Position numbers and translations under genes: made by a program. This document shows positions 1 through 10,210 of a stretch of 64,000 nt of DNA, piece by piece (the first letter of the stretch is position 1; each line of letters begins with the position of its first letter). This stretch comes from Hyparrhenia diplandra (lineage: Eukaryota > Streptophyta > Magnoliopsida > Poales > Poaceae): positions 221,253 to 285,252 of the forward strand of contig JADLZK010008794.1 of NCBI GenBank assembly GCA_015847255.1. Direction: 5' to 3'. Under the pieces are notes generated by a model. The model ran no database searches. It was not told the DNA's origin and was given only the letters and a program-made list of their open reading frames with translations.

Positions 1-142
1 ACATCACATTGATACTGGCCCCAAGATCACAAAATGCGTTGACGAAGTTATGGGGGCCAATAGCGCAGCTGATAAGTGGACGTCCAGGGTCACCCTTCTT
101 GGCAATGAACGGCGAGTCCACGGGGATCTTTTCAAGCTCGGT
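1..142 (-). pseudogene. Retropepsin (aspartic protease) fragment of the gypsy polyprotein
   Basis: The minus frame that is open to the window edge reads KIPVDSPFIAKKG, then PGRPLISC, then CDLGASIN. D-L-G-A-S at 14-28 is the active-site signature of retroviral-type aspartic proteases, here in the DLGASIN form usual in plant gypsy elements. This frame differs from the upstream gag frame, so a one-base-type frameshift lies near 130-145. The rest of the protease and pol lie outside the window. The domain call is confident; activity is not expected. Confidence 0.8.
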
Positions 143-606
143 GGGTTGTTAACATATTCGTGTGGGGTCTCAGGTTGCCCTGGAATCCTGCCCGAGTCGT
201 TAACTGGTACTTGTGCAGCAATCTGGGCCAGCTGTGTTTCTATTATTTTGTTGAAGCTTAACTGGTTCTTCACAGCTGATGTCAACCCTTCCAGCTTGTA
301 ATTTACTCCCTCAAGGATCTTGTCAGTTTGGCTCATCTTTTTGGTGAGGTTTTCGTTGATTTTGGCTTGGCCCAATACCAGGTCCTTGAGTGAAGGTTGA
401 CTGGAGCTATAATTGGAATTGTAGCCCTGGTTACCTTGGAATGGTGGCCGGGACTGGTTATTCCAGCCCTGCTGAGGTTCGCGGTACCCGTTGTTGTTGA
501 TGAAAGCTGCTTCTTCACGGGTCTCAGGGCAACTATCCTCTGAGTGGCCAACTTCACCACATGTCTCACACATCATGTGTGAGTCTGTGGCGTAAACTGG
601 GCGCTG
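143..606 (-). pseudogene. Gag C-terminal part with CCHC zinc knuckle
   Basis: The minus-strand frame reads CETCGEVGHSEDSC near 535-576, a CX2CX4HX4C zinc knuckle that binds nucleic acid in retrotransposon capsid proteins. It is followed by a Gln/Asn-rich linker and a helical segment (LKDLVLGQAKINENL and on) typical of gypsy Gag. The frame is the same as the gag core upstream, separated from it only by the TAG at 607-609. Confidence 0.85.
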
Positions 607-1337
607 CTAATTATTAGTGTCAGTGGTGCGCTCTTCCAGTTTCTTCAGTAGAAGATCCATTTTTGCGGCAAGCAAATCCGCCTCCTTCAAGGTATGCATG
701 CCTTTTTGTGTTTTGGCTGGGGTTCTGTCCTCCCCCCAGCTCTGGTTTTCCACCATCTTGTCGATCACGGCTGTTGCCTGATCTATGGTGAGTGATAGAA
801 AGGCGCCACCAGCAGTGGCGTCGAGGTGCCCCTTCGATATGGCCGTGAGACCATTGTAGAAGTTCTGAAGCACCAGCCAATTCTCCATCCCGTGGTGCGG
901 GCATGCTTGGATGTATTCTTGCAGCCTTTCCCACGCCTCCAGAATGGGTTCCATAGAGCTTTGCTGGAAATTGGCGATCCTCCCCTGCAGGGCATTGGTT
1001 TTGCCCATGGGAAAGAACTTAGCCAGGAACGCCGTGGAGCACTTGGTCCACGTATTGACAGCTTCCTTGTCCTTGTAGAACCACTGTTTCGCCTTCCCCA
1101 CAAGGGAGAAGGGAAACAAGCGGAGCCTGATAACGTCGGGCTCGACGTCCTTGATAACAATAGTGTCGCACAGCTCAAGGAAGTGTTGGAGATGAGCGTT
1201 GGCGTCCTCGCTCGGCAGTCCACAGAATGGACTGGCCTGCACCATGGTGATTAGCCCAGTGCATAGCTCGAATTTCTTGTCCGCCACATTAACCACCTGC
1301 CCAGTGGGCACGTTGGCGACAGCGGGAACAGAGAAAT
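607..1337 (-). pseudogene. Gag core (retrotransposon gag domain)
   Basis: This minus-strand segment of about 240 codons carries the hallmarks of the plant retrotransposon Gag domain: FCGLPSEDANAHLQHFLELC, then RLRLFPFSLVGKAKQWF, then FLAKFFPMGK. These form the helical capsid domain that packages element RNA. It ends at an in-frame amber codon (607-609) before the zinc-knuckle part. At its 5' side it is cut at 1337 by the CACTA insertion, and the remaining N-terminal part lies at 9896-10061. The apparent ATG at 1368 lies inside the CACTA end and is not the original start. Confidence 0.9.
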
Positions 1338-1500
1338 CACTAGTAGAAATGTGTACATCAATGACCATTCTCTCATGACGCTGGCGATTTTGGTCACAGA
1401 ATAGTCTCGTTCTGTGACGAAATTTTTACGTTGGTCACAAGTCACAAGTGACGGAGCCCAGGCACGATGAATAGTGACTAAATGCTGAGCATCGTCATTA
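1338..1500. repeat. Left subterminal motif region of CACTA 1
   Basis: The first 160 bases contain several TGTGACGAAA-like and GGTCACA-like words in both orientations, matching those near the right end (9340-9890). In CACTA elements such arrays bind the TNPA-type protein. Confidence 0.65.
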
Positions 1501-2610
1501 ATGAACAACACAAATTCGTCATCGATAATGTTGCTTGTTTGGAACACGAGAATGACGAACCGACTTGGTTAGAGCGGGCCGACCTGACGTCTCCTTTTTT
1601 TTTGAAGCCACGTTGTGCATAGTTGACGTTGTTTGCCCAGGTCGAAGAAGTGTTGCTGAGGGCCGACGTGAGGACCTACTTATTTGATGATTGTTTTTTG
1701 CAAAAAAATTTGCTCCAATGGAGCTTCGAACACGCGACCAGGAGACATACAAATAGTAGCATTACCACTACACCAAACAATATTTCTTGACAAGTGCATG
1801 TACGTTCTTAATTTCTATACATTCAACATGCTAATCGAATGATGGATGACTTAGATGATTTGACTAGAGGTATTGGGCCCTAAACCGATCATCGTCCTTA
1901 TCGTGTGTGCCTGGCGGTGCTCCTGGACTGCACATCGCGCGGGCGCGGCCAGACGACGTGGGTGATCGGCGGCGTCCCGGCGGGTGATCGACGGCGTCCC
2001 GGCGTTTGATCGGCGGCAGCAGACTTCTCCTCAGGTGCGGCAGAGTATCCCTCAAGCAGATCAGTAGTGCCGGCGCACGTGTCAACTACTTGTATGGTGA
2101 TTTTCTTTTGGCATTGAATCCCTGAATTTTGATTGCTCTCCAAAACAAATCCTGCATTGGTTTACCTTTCCGGCCAGTTCCTACTAGATTTTGATGTCAG
2201 CACACAAGCTGCAAACATACGCATGATTTAGCTCAGGTCTCAATTATACATTCAACAATTTTTATTGTATGTTATTATGTATATATATGTGTCTGATAAG
2301 GGCCACCACATAACTAATTCACTAACAGCTAGTGAGCTGCATTACTGAACCCACAAATTGACATGAATTTTTTATATCATATTTATAGCATCACCAAAGT
2401 AAGTTGAGAACGAGATTACTGTATGTCATATGAATGAAATATTTTTGAAAAAATGCAGAGCAGGATTGTGCATGCCTGCGCGTGGAGCTGGCAGATCAAC
2501 GCTTGGTGTGATCAGATTACAAGGTTTGATTGTTTTTTGAATCACAGTTACATATATGCTTGTGTCTGAATTGTGCTTTGAAGAGTTACATTTTTTTTTT
2601 GTCAAACCAG

Positions 2611-3153
2611 ATGGATAGAAGTTGGATTTATGGGACTCAATCACAACTGCATATAAGAAAGGAGTTGAACAGTTCATGGCATTCGTTAGTGAAAGATACC
2701 CCAAAGATAGTGACATACTTTGTCCGTGCAGGAAATGTCTTAATCATATTTCAAAGCCTCAGCATGAAGTAGAAGACCACATACACATTTTTGGAATGTC
2801 AACTACATACACCAGGTGGATTCATCATGGGGAGACGGCAGATGTTGAAGTAGTCGAAAATTTGGAGCATGTGGGGCAAGGAAGTGATCATGACTTTGGG
2901 ATACATGTGGATGTGGCCGATGACGATTATGATGAGGATTACGGAGTACCAGAGTTGATAGGAGATCTGTATGCTGCGGCAGAGGCTGATGGAGAAGAGC
3001 CAAGGTTTGCAAGAGTGCTTGAAGATGCGAAGAAGTCACTTAGCCCTGGTTCTAGTCATTCTAAATTCTCTTTTTTGGTGAGGTTGTTGTATGTGAAGTC
3101 TCGTTACCGAATCAGCAATGTAGGATTCACCACAATGAGTTGCACAGAAAATT
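2611..3153 (+). pseudogene. Truncated Tnp2 (CACTA transposase) N-terminus
   Basis: The reading starts MDRSWIYG at 2611, then after a one-base-type shift near 2637 continues AYKKGVEQFMAF, DILCPCRKCLN, and TRWIHHGE. MDRSWMY plus the CPCxxC segment plus TRWxxHGE is the N-terminal transposase-associated domain of plant CACTA Tnp2 proteins. It runs on to LSPGSSHSKFSFLVRLLYVKS, the stretch just before the catalytic domain in the family, and then stops at 3153. The catalytic domain is absent, so the element cannot make its own transposase. Confidence 0.85.
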
Positions 3154-3530
3154 AGCTGCACAGCAGCACCATCCCTGCAACAGAGTTTACCTCCCTACAG
3201 GCATAACAGGAAGATAACAGAACACTAATTGTAGTTCAGTTGAGAATATTGAGTTGCACAGAAAATTATCAAACACTTTGAAAAAACATCACACCATCAC
3301 AGTAATTTAGGTCCAAGATGAAAAACAGTAATTTAGGTCCAAGATGAAAATGGCACATATATATAACTAAACTTGAGCTACTAGAGCTCCTGTGTTCACA
3401 AACCATCCGAAAGACATCTAGGTGGCATCACTAGGTGTTCTAGATGCCATCAGATCATACTACAAGTTCTTCTAGATTACATTTACAACAATAGATAGGC
3501 TGGACAGCATGCAGTCTTGGAAAGTGCTTA
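3154..3530. other. AT-rich interior of CACTA 1, no gene seen
   Basis: This stretch follows the truncated Tnp2 frame. It contains a 23-base direct repeat near 3300-3345 (gtaatttaggtccaagatga twice) and no supported coding region. Confidence 0.5.
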
Positions 3531-3532
3531 AT

Positions 3533-3766
3533 TCTTCTTCGCTTCCTGAAGCTTCTTCTTCAGACGTGCGATGAGTTCGTCCTGACACTTGATATCTACT
3601 TCAGCTATCTAGAGTCTAACTCCATTCTTCTCGGCGAGGTCCTGCATCTTGTCCATCGCATCCTTCATCTTGTTCTGAGCTTATAGTGCCGCCGCCACCT
3701 TGTTCTCAAGAGCTTCCACTTTTTGATGCAGCTCAGCAAAGACGACATCTTGCAGCAGTTGGCATC
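3533..3766 (-). pseudogene. Coiled-coil ORF remnant of CACTA 1
   Basis: One minus-strand frame reads VFAELHQKVEALENKVAAAL, a stop, AQNKMKDAMDKMQDLAEKNG, a stop, then QDELIARLKKKLQEA. The heptad-like spacing of hydrophobic residues indicates a coiled coil. Plant CACTA elements commonly encode a second protein (TNPA-like) ending in a coiled coil, so this is probably its C-terminal end, with two nonsense codons. The assignment is an inference from composition and context. Confidence 0.5.
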
Positions 3767-4198
3767 TAAAACATGACAAAAATGAACATGTCAATTGCAA
3801 CTACTGGATAGTTATTTCAATGTTATAAACATATAGAGTGAACTATATAGAAACTGTAATCGACATGTAATGCAATTGAAGTGAAGTTGCATGCATTGTG
3901 CCTGTGCACGGCCAGTTAGATGCTATAGGATTAACTGAAATACTCCATATACACATTGACAATTTTAAGTCGTGTAGTAGCTTGATGGTTACAGCATATA
4001 CATACTTATATATGAGAGCAGTCTTGTCGAGAGGCTAGACAACTACTATTCATGGTTCAAAATTTAATTGGATAGTTCAGCTCCAAATATACATGTTTCC
4101 ACTGAAAATAGCCGAGAGAAGCATGCCAATTATTTGATTTGTGCCAAACTCTTTAGGATAAGACAAGCAGTCAAGCTACAAAGAAACCTCTGTTCAAT

Positions 4199-4266
4199 TG
4201 GTTTGCTTCTGTTGCCATTGCGCACACCAAAAAGGTTTGCTTCTGTTGCCATTGCGCACACCAAAC
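4199..4266. repeat. Tandem direct repeat, about 36 bp x 2
   Basis: The sequence ggtttgcttctgttgccatt and the following 12 bases occur at 4199 and again at 4235, nearly identical. Confidence 0.75.
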
Positions 4267-4504
4267 TCTGTTGAATTGGTTTGCTTCATACAAGAGGCTA
4301 ATTACAAACACAAAGAAACTGCTAAGTATTGAACGTTGCAGCCAGCATTCTCAACACAAAGAAGAAGCTACTGACGGCACGCGGGGGCACGGCATAATCT
4401 ACCCCAATCTGATTACTGACATCGAATTAACTGCTACCCGCATCCAAGAAACCATAATGTCACCTTAATAGGCGCGGAGAAGGACGATGATGACTCGACG
4501 TCGG

Positions 4505-4650
4505 CAGCGGCGGAGCGGCGGCGAGCCTGCATATCCCTCTTCTTGATGGCAGACGACCCAGCGGCGTCGGCGGGGCGGCAGAGCTGCGGCGAGCCTGCGT
4601 AGCCCTCTTCTTGATGGCGGACGACCCAGCGACGCCGACGCCCTGGCGAG
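4505..4650. repeat. GC-rich 70-bp tandem duplication
   Basis: A block starting GCGGCGAGCCTGC and containing CTCTTCTTGATGGC and GACGACCCAGCG occurs twice, about 70 bp apart (from about 4509 and 4579), with a few substitutions. The surrounding 4470-4870 is GC-rich (exon- or CpG-like), possibly the 5' end of a captured or transposon gene; no product can be named. Confidence 0.6.
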
Positions 4651-4954
4651 ATGTGCGAGTCTTCCCCGACGATGGCGATAGTCCCGAGACCGCCCTCCCT
4701 CGTCCCGCAGCGGCGGCGCCCGGAGAGACTTATCAGCCCGCGCCTGGGCAGGATTCGGGGTCCCTGCCTCAGCCACCAGGGCTATGCGGCGGGCGGCAGC
4801 GGCGATGGCGAACTTCGAGGCGGAATTGTTTGCGCGGAAGGGGATTAGTTGAACCGGGCGCGTGCTAAACGTTGGATGAGGGATGTGGGCGATGGGATTT
4901 ATAGGACCTCAGTTGATATCTTTAACTAAAATCACGCTAGGCAGCTAACAAACG

Positions 4955-5053
4955 CACCTGTGTGGCGCAGTGGTAAGACCCGCAGTGTTTGCTCTTCACT
5001 CGAGTTCGAATCCTATGGCTTCCTTTCTATTTTATTTCACAACTTTTTTTTTA
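4955..5053 (+). mobile_element. tRNA-derived SINE
   Basis: Box A-like TGGCGCAGTGGT lies at 4963-4974 and box B-like GAGTTCGAATCC at 5002-5013, separated by the spacing of an RNA polymerase III promoter. A T-rich tail ends in a run of nine T at 5044-5052. The leading ACCTGTGTGGC resembles rice p-SINE1-type elements. It does not fold as a proper tRNA: no matching acceptor stem is seen. It lies inside CACTA 1. Confidence 0.65.
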
Positions 5054-5054
5054 T

Positions 5055-6115
5055 TTCATGCAATAATTATGACATGTTAATTCTAGAAAATCCCTAAAAG
5101 CAAGCTAAAAAAATCTAGAACCTTGCATGGCCCCCTCATTTTGGTGTGCAATCATGACAAAAAAGTCTCAATTTGTTTTGACAAAGACTTGACGTGTATC
5201 CTCTAAGAAGGCGTACAACCCTCTCATCACCTTTGGAGACTCGCGAGATTTGTTCATCCACGTGTGAGATTTGCACTACCACTCTCTCGAAATGGGTTCA
5301 AATTTTTTTTTTGAGATGTTTATGGACCCAAAGTATGATGTAGTGCGAGGTTATGCAAATTTCGGACCAAGTTGAGCATTTTTTATATTTATTTCATGCA
5401 TTATGACATATTAATTCTAGAAAACGCCTATGCTGGCTAAAAAAATCTATAAACTTGCATGGCCCCACATTTTGGTGTACAATCATGACAAAAAAAGTTT
5501 CAATGCGTTTCGACAAAGACTTGATGTCTATACTCTAAGAAGGCTCACAACTCTCTTATACACGCTAGAGACTAAGCAACTCTCTTATACACGCTAGAGA
5601 CTAAGCGAGAGATGTTCATGAACATGTGAGGTTTGTACTACCACTCTCTTCAAATGGGTTCAAATTTTTTGGGATGTTTATGGACCCAAAGTATGATGTT
5701 GTGTGAGGTTATGCAATTTTAGGACCAAGTTGACTATTTTTTATATTTATTTCATGCACTATGACATATTAATTCTAGAAAACGCCTAAGCTAGCTAAAA
5801 AAATCTATAAACTTGCATGGCCCCCACATTTTGGTGTACAATCATGACAAAAAAAGTTTCAATGTGTTCTGACAAAGACTTGATGTCTATACTCTAAGAA
5901 GGTTCACAACTCTCTTATACACACTAGAGACTAAGCGAGAGATGTTCATGAACATGTGAGGTTTGTACTACCACTCTCTCTAAATGGGTTCAAATTTTTT
6001 TTTTTTTGGATGTTTATGGACCCAAAGTATGATGTTGTGCGAGGTTATGAAATTTTCTGACAAAGTTTAGCATTTTTTTATATTTATTTAATGCATTATG
6101 ACATATTAATTTTAG
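5055..6115. repeat. Three tandem copies of a ~340-bp AT-rich unit
   Basis: The start phrase gacat(a/g)ttaattctagaaaa recurs at 5071, 5405, 5763 and 6100, giving units of 334, 358 and 337 bp plus a partial. Shared internal landmarks are CTTGCATGGCCCC, TTTTGGTGTRCAATCATGAC and ATGTTTATGGACCCAAAGTA. Unit 2 is longer because a ~24-bp stretch (caactctcttatacacgcta and on) is itself doubled at 5550-5607. Units 2 and 3 are more alike than unit 1. No coding potential is seen. Confidence 0.9.
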
Positions 6116-6392
6116 AAAAAGAAAAAAGAAACCGAAGCTTAATTCTATTTAATTAACAGGTTAGAGCCCGCGTGACAAAGCAAATTTGGCCGCCAAAACA
6201 ATCCCAAAAAAAAAAAAATGCCGCCAAAATCATAGGTATTTTATCCATTCCCCCCGCTCCCGGTCTCCGGCCCTCCCACGGATCCACTCCTCCCACCTCC
6301 CCATTTGTCCAAACCTATTCGCCGCCGCCGCCACACAACCACCATTGACGACGAGGTCGCCCACACCTACTTCCGACGGGACATAGACAAGG

Positions 6393-6500
6393 CCGGCGAG
6401 GAGCTGCGCCGCTGCCGCCACACAACCGCACGGAGCCGGCGAGGAGCTGCGCCGCCGCCGCCACACAACCGCACGGAGCCGGCGAGGAGCTGCGTCGTCG
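6393..6500. repeat. 43-bp GC-rich tandem repeat (2.5 copies)
   Basis: CCGGCGAGGAGCTGCG recurs at 6393, 6436 and 6479. The area 6240-6560 is GC-rich with several short open frames; it may be the 5' exon or promoter of a CACTA-encoded gene. No frame is convincingly coding. Confidence 0.75.
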
Positions 6501-6589
6501 CCACCATCATTCGCCGCCACCGGATTTGGTTCGTCGCCGCACTCTGTCTCTCTAATCCATCTCTCTCTCCAATACACCTCGCTCTTCTT

Positions 6590-6735
6590 GAACTGCGTGT
6601 GTGAAAATGTATTTGGTTCGAGGAAAAACTGCGTGTCTGAAAATTTATTTGGTTCTCCAATACACCTCGCTCTCCTTAATACATGTGTAAAACTGCGTGT
6701 GTGAAAATGTATTTGGTTCTAGGAAAATATATGCC
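6590..6735. repeat. Threefold ~28-bp repeat near 6600-6725
   Basis: AACTGCGTGTGTGAAAATGT followed by ATTTGGTTC occurs three times with single-base changes, twice followed by a (G)AGGAAAA-type sequence. Confidence 0.6.
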
Positions 6736-6739
6736 AGTG

Positions 6740-8090
6740 CAAGTGCTGTTGAACTGATACTAAAAATTTATGTTATTTTACTACTGCATTTGTTTGTCTT
6801 GGTGGATGTGACATATGACCTTATATTGCAGCCGGTGGTATCTGATTCAGAATGTTCAGGGCACCTCAATGATTTTTGCTTGTACATATTTAGTTAATTA
6901 TTAATTGAAAATTTCAAATTACCTTTGTACCACATAACTGAACTTTAGTGCTGCAATTTGGATGCTTTATTGCACTCTTAGTTCAGAGAATGGCAGTGCT
7001 ATTTCTTCTCATTGTTATGAACAATTTCCTCGTTGTCCGTCGTCATGGACAGTGTCGACCTGTGTGTCGGATGACCTCAACTGACTGCTGCTCGGCCTAG
7101 GCTTCCAGTAAAGCATGCTTTTTAGATCGACTTTTTTATGGAAGACAGCCGCTGGCAGCACGAGTAGAATGACAATCTCATCATGTACAAACAATTAATT
7201 TTGACAATAGTGCAACCCATGTTTAAATTGAAATTGTTGTAGCAATATCCCGTTGCAATGTAACTGTAGGCCTAAATTTTCTCTTTGGGTTACTGAACTT
7301 GGAGGTAGCAGTAGCTTCTGCAGGTTTTCTTGCTGTCTTTGGTCCACTGGAGCTGTCAACTGCTATACGAGTAGATGTCAAATGCGATGTTCTTCCACTT
7401 TTCTGACTTGAGAACCTTTGTCTCTCATCGTACTGAATGTGGCCTTCACCTTCGATTTTACAGACCCCTTAGGCAGACTCTTTGACCGCAATGGTGGCAA
7501 CAAGGGGGCAACGTAGCAACAGGACTGCACAAGAAGAACAAGGTAACGATAACATCTCTGTATTTCTCTATTGATGCATTCTGTTGTCTGTTTAACTAGT
7601 AGTTCAATTAGTAATATGTTTTTCCAACTGTAATTATCTGAGATAGAAGAAGCAGCGATTATTTGTGAAACCAATTGCATGGTCTGTACAACAAGCATGC
7701 CTGTTTAATTGATCTGGATCTGTATATAGAATTTGGTGTGGTCAGTTAGATCATTTTATTGACCTGGGCTTAGTCCCCTAATCTGTTACCTGCCTATTAC
7801 CTCTTAGCTCTTACCTGCCTATAACCTATCACCACTTACTTCTTAGCTCTTCATCTGTCAATATTACCTCTTATCTCTTATCTATCATGCAAGTAGTATT
7901 AATTAGTACCCATTTGCTCCTAGTTCCTTCCTATGTATTTTCTAATACACATAATTTGCTTCTTCCTGTAAGAACCGCCAAAAACGGATTGGAGATCTAC
8001 ATCTATGCCGATCGCTGCACCTTTGATTGCACTGTGTCATGCAGACCATTACAGTACTTTTTTTTTTGCTTTGCTTTGTATATGTTCAGA
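6740..8090. other. CACTA 1 interior, no gene recognised
   Basis: This stretch contains short open frames only and some microsatellite-like variations on 'cttacctgcctat' near 7780-7870. Nothing here supports a gene. Confidence 0.4.
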
Positions 8091-8330
8091 CAATTCAGGA
8101 CCGGCATGAGACCTCGCTACTGGAGGAGCTCCAGGAGCAGAATCGCTTCCTGGTAGAGGTCATCAAGAAATTTGAAATACTCATGCTGCTCAAGCCGTGG
8201 CATTGCCGCCGCTAGGAACACTGAAGAGCAGATGCTGCGGCAGGAGAACAGCAAGCTCAAATCGGAGGTTTGCTTGCGCCGCCATCTTGCCAACTCAACT
8301 GAAGCCTCCAGGCGTGGTTGCAAACACTGA
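8091..8330 (+). pseudogene. Coiled-coil coding remnant in CACTA 1
   Basis: One plus frame reads QTIQDRHETSLLEELQEQNRFLVEVIKKFE, and after a shift another reads EEQMLRQENSKLKSEV. Both have heptad spacing. The 5' side (tatgttcag at 8081-8090) resembles a splice acceptor. It may be an exon of a CACTA accessory gene or of a captured host gene; the frame break argues that it is dead. Confidence 0.4.
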
Positions 8331-8334
8331 CTCA

Positions 8335-9340
8335 CGGTGGGTGTGGAACACCACCATAACCCTCATGCAAATTTAATTCCCTGTACCTGTTAAAGATGTC
8401 GAACATGCCTATCAAGCATTTAAAAATCTGGTGCTTGCTGATTATGTACAACTGTGCTTGTCCAATAAAAAAACATGACATGAAATCTGGTGCTTGTTCA
8501 ACTGTGCAGGTGCTTTAGTTGTAGCTTTAAACAATTATAAATTAGGAAATCTGGTGCTTACTGATTAGCTCTGTAGGTGCTTTAGTATAAGTGCCAATCA
8601 TAAATGCATATCATTCTATACTTATGTTAGTTTTTAATTTGTTCTGTACATTTGTTACCCTTTTTGAAATAATATAATCTGAAATACAATAATGTGTCCA
8701 AAAATTCTTGCTACAGTAGTATTCATATTAATATTTGCTACAGATCACGGGTTGTGATCCAAACTGAAAGATCCATGCATGCAGGTAAGAGCTTCTAGTC
8801 ATTTACATATTCTAGACCATGAGTTGCCATCGTGAGTCTGACACTTTCCAATTTCCACTTGATGTCTTTAGTTTGAGGTAATTCAGATTCTCATCAAGGA
8901 GTGCAATAAGATTAAAGGTCACGTACAGCAGGTTGCAGATGACAAAAAAAAAACAAGAAGGCGGTGCTCGTCAAGCATATCTTGTCCCTCAATGGTAATG
9001 TTCAACTTCGACATGTGCACTGCTGGTAGCTGTTGGTCTATGTTGGTGATGTTGTGTATGCACTAAGTTAAGTTGCAGGTGTTGGCAACTTTTTTATGTG
9101 TGATGTGAACTGAGATGGAACTAGTAATTGGAATGTGATGTCAAGTGAGGTCTTTGTGAGCTGAGTTCACTACTGTTGATTAAGTTGTAAGGTCACTGGA
9201 ATTCTAGTTTCTTAATATATGAAAGCTTTTGGTCATTTGAATATTATTTGCAATTTGTATGAAATCAGCATGTGTGCAATTTGCAATTCAATTATTTATC
9301 GGATTTTTGTGTGACCAAATTATGGTGTATTTGTTGACGA
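8335..9340. other. AT-rich CACTA 1 interior with short duplications
   Basis: A phrase 'gaaatctggtgctt' plus 'gtaggtgctttagt' recurs around 8484-8600. No gene is supported. Confidence 0.45.
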
Positions 9341-9895
9341 TTTTGAAACTTGATCTATGACCAACATTTTGGAGTATTCACTTACGATTTGAATGCGCTA
9401 TCTGTGACGAAAAAAACAATTAGAACTAGCCACGTGGCAGATCGTAATTGGTCCATGTGGGGCTATGAAAACCATCGCTGCAGCTGCCACGTCATGCGCC
9501 ACGTCATCATCCTACGTGGCAAACACCACCAGTTATGACGATACCCTAAACCAATTGGTGACCAAAACATGGCGTCATAGGACGAACTGACGCCGTTAAC
9601 GGCACCGTCAAGATGCCTGTTAAACGACTGATGGTGACGAACACGGGTGCATAAACATGACCAAAACAGATCGTCAAAGAATGATTGCACATCTTTGACG
9701 ATGGACTTATCGTCATTGAACGGAACAACATCTATGACCAACTTTGGTATTTCGTCACACATTAACAAATGTGACGCGACCCCGATGACCATATGATTTT
9801 GGTCACAAGGTCGTCCACAGGTGAAACTATGTGACGTTTTCGACACATCTGATGACCAAAGGTGAACGTCATCCATGAGCATTTTTCTACTAGTG
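9340..9895. repeat. Right subterminal motif region of CACTA 1
   Basis: TGTGACG, TGATGACCAAA, GGTCACAAGG and related words occur repeatedly in both orientations up to the TIR, mirroring the left end. This is the expected binding region for a TNPA-type protein. Confidence 0.65.
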
Positions 9896-10061
9896 AATCA
9901 CGCAGCGACTTTTGAGCCATAGCTTGCGGTATGGTTGGTGCAGGGATGTCGGCCTCAACTGTCGGGGTTTTGGCTGAAGAAGAAGAGGTACGGGACCTGT
10001 TCTTCCTTAGGAGTGCCTCAGGATCCTCGATGAAGTTTGTCGGCAGTTGAAAACCTGACAT
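9896..10061 (-). pseudogene. Gag N-terminal exon-like part, severed by CACTA insertion
   Basis: An ATG at 10061-10059 opens a frame starting MSGFQLPTNF and running to the CACTA boundary at 9895/9896. Skipping the transposon and one copy of the 3-bp target duplication, the frame runs straight on into the gag core at 1334, so this is the true gag N-terminus. The start is chosen because it lies about 120 bases after the primer binding site and no in-frame ATG lies closer. Confidence 0.85.
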
Positions 10062-10185
10062 ACACTATCCTGTTTTCATCCACAACAGGAGAAAACATGA
10101 AAGATTAGCCTGTATGAGCAAGTGACTACCACGCATACACATTCCATATTCATAGCTAGCTAGTGATTTCTTATAACAATGCCTT

Positions 10186-10202
10186 CCCCGACAACGGCGC
10201 CA
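10186..10202 (-). promoter_or_regulatory. Primer binding site for tRNA-Asp
   Basis: The minus strand reads TGGCGCCGTTGTCGGGG, complementary to the 3' end of plant tRNA-Asp(GUC), with one mismatch to the usual TGGCGCCGTTGCCGGGG. It lies 8 nt inside the LTR, as expected for minus-strand DNA priming, and it fixes the element's direction. Confidence 0.85.
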
Positions 10203-10210
10203 GAAATGCT

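Larger units (their letters stand above)
1338..9895. mobile_element. CACTA transposon 1 (8,558 bp), degenerate
   Basis: The left end reads CACTAGTAGAAA at 1338 and the right end TTTCTACTAGTG ending at 9895, a perfect 12-bp terminal inverted repeat. The flanking 3-bp duplication is AAT (1335-1337 and 9896-9898), as expected for CACTA elements. Both ends carry subterminal copies of TGTGACG and GGTCACA-type motifs, probable transposase-binding sites. The interior holds a truncated Tnp2 start, a broken coiled-coil ORF, a SINE, and a threefold 340-bp repeat. It sits inside gag of a gypsy element, so it is younger than that insertion. Confidence 0.93.

Noticed and set aside
607..1368. A complete 253-codon gag ORF starting at 1368
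   Set aside because: The first ten codons lie inside the CACTA left end; the real N-terminus is at 10061-9896.
4955..5053. A possible tRNA gene (good A and B boxes)
   Set aside because: No acceptor or anticodon stems pair properly and a T tail follows; a SINE fits better.
6186..6660. Several 66-115 codon frames in the GC-rich block of CACTA 1
   Set aside because: They overlap on both strands, follow a 43-bp tandem repeat and carry no motif.
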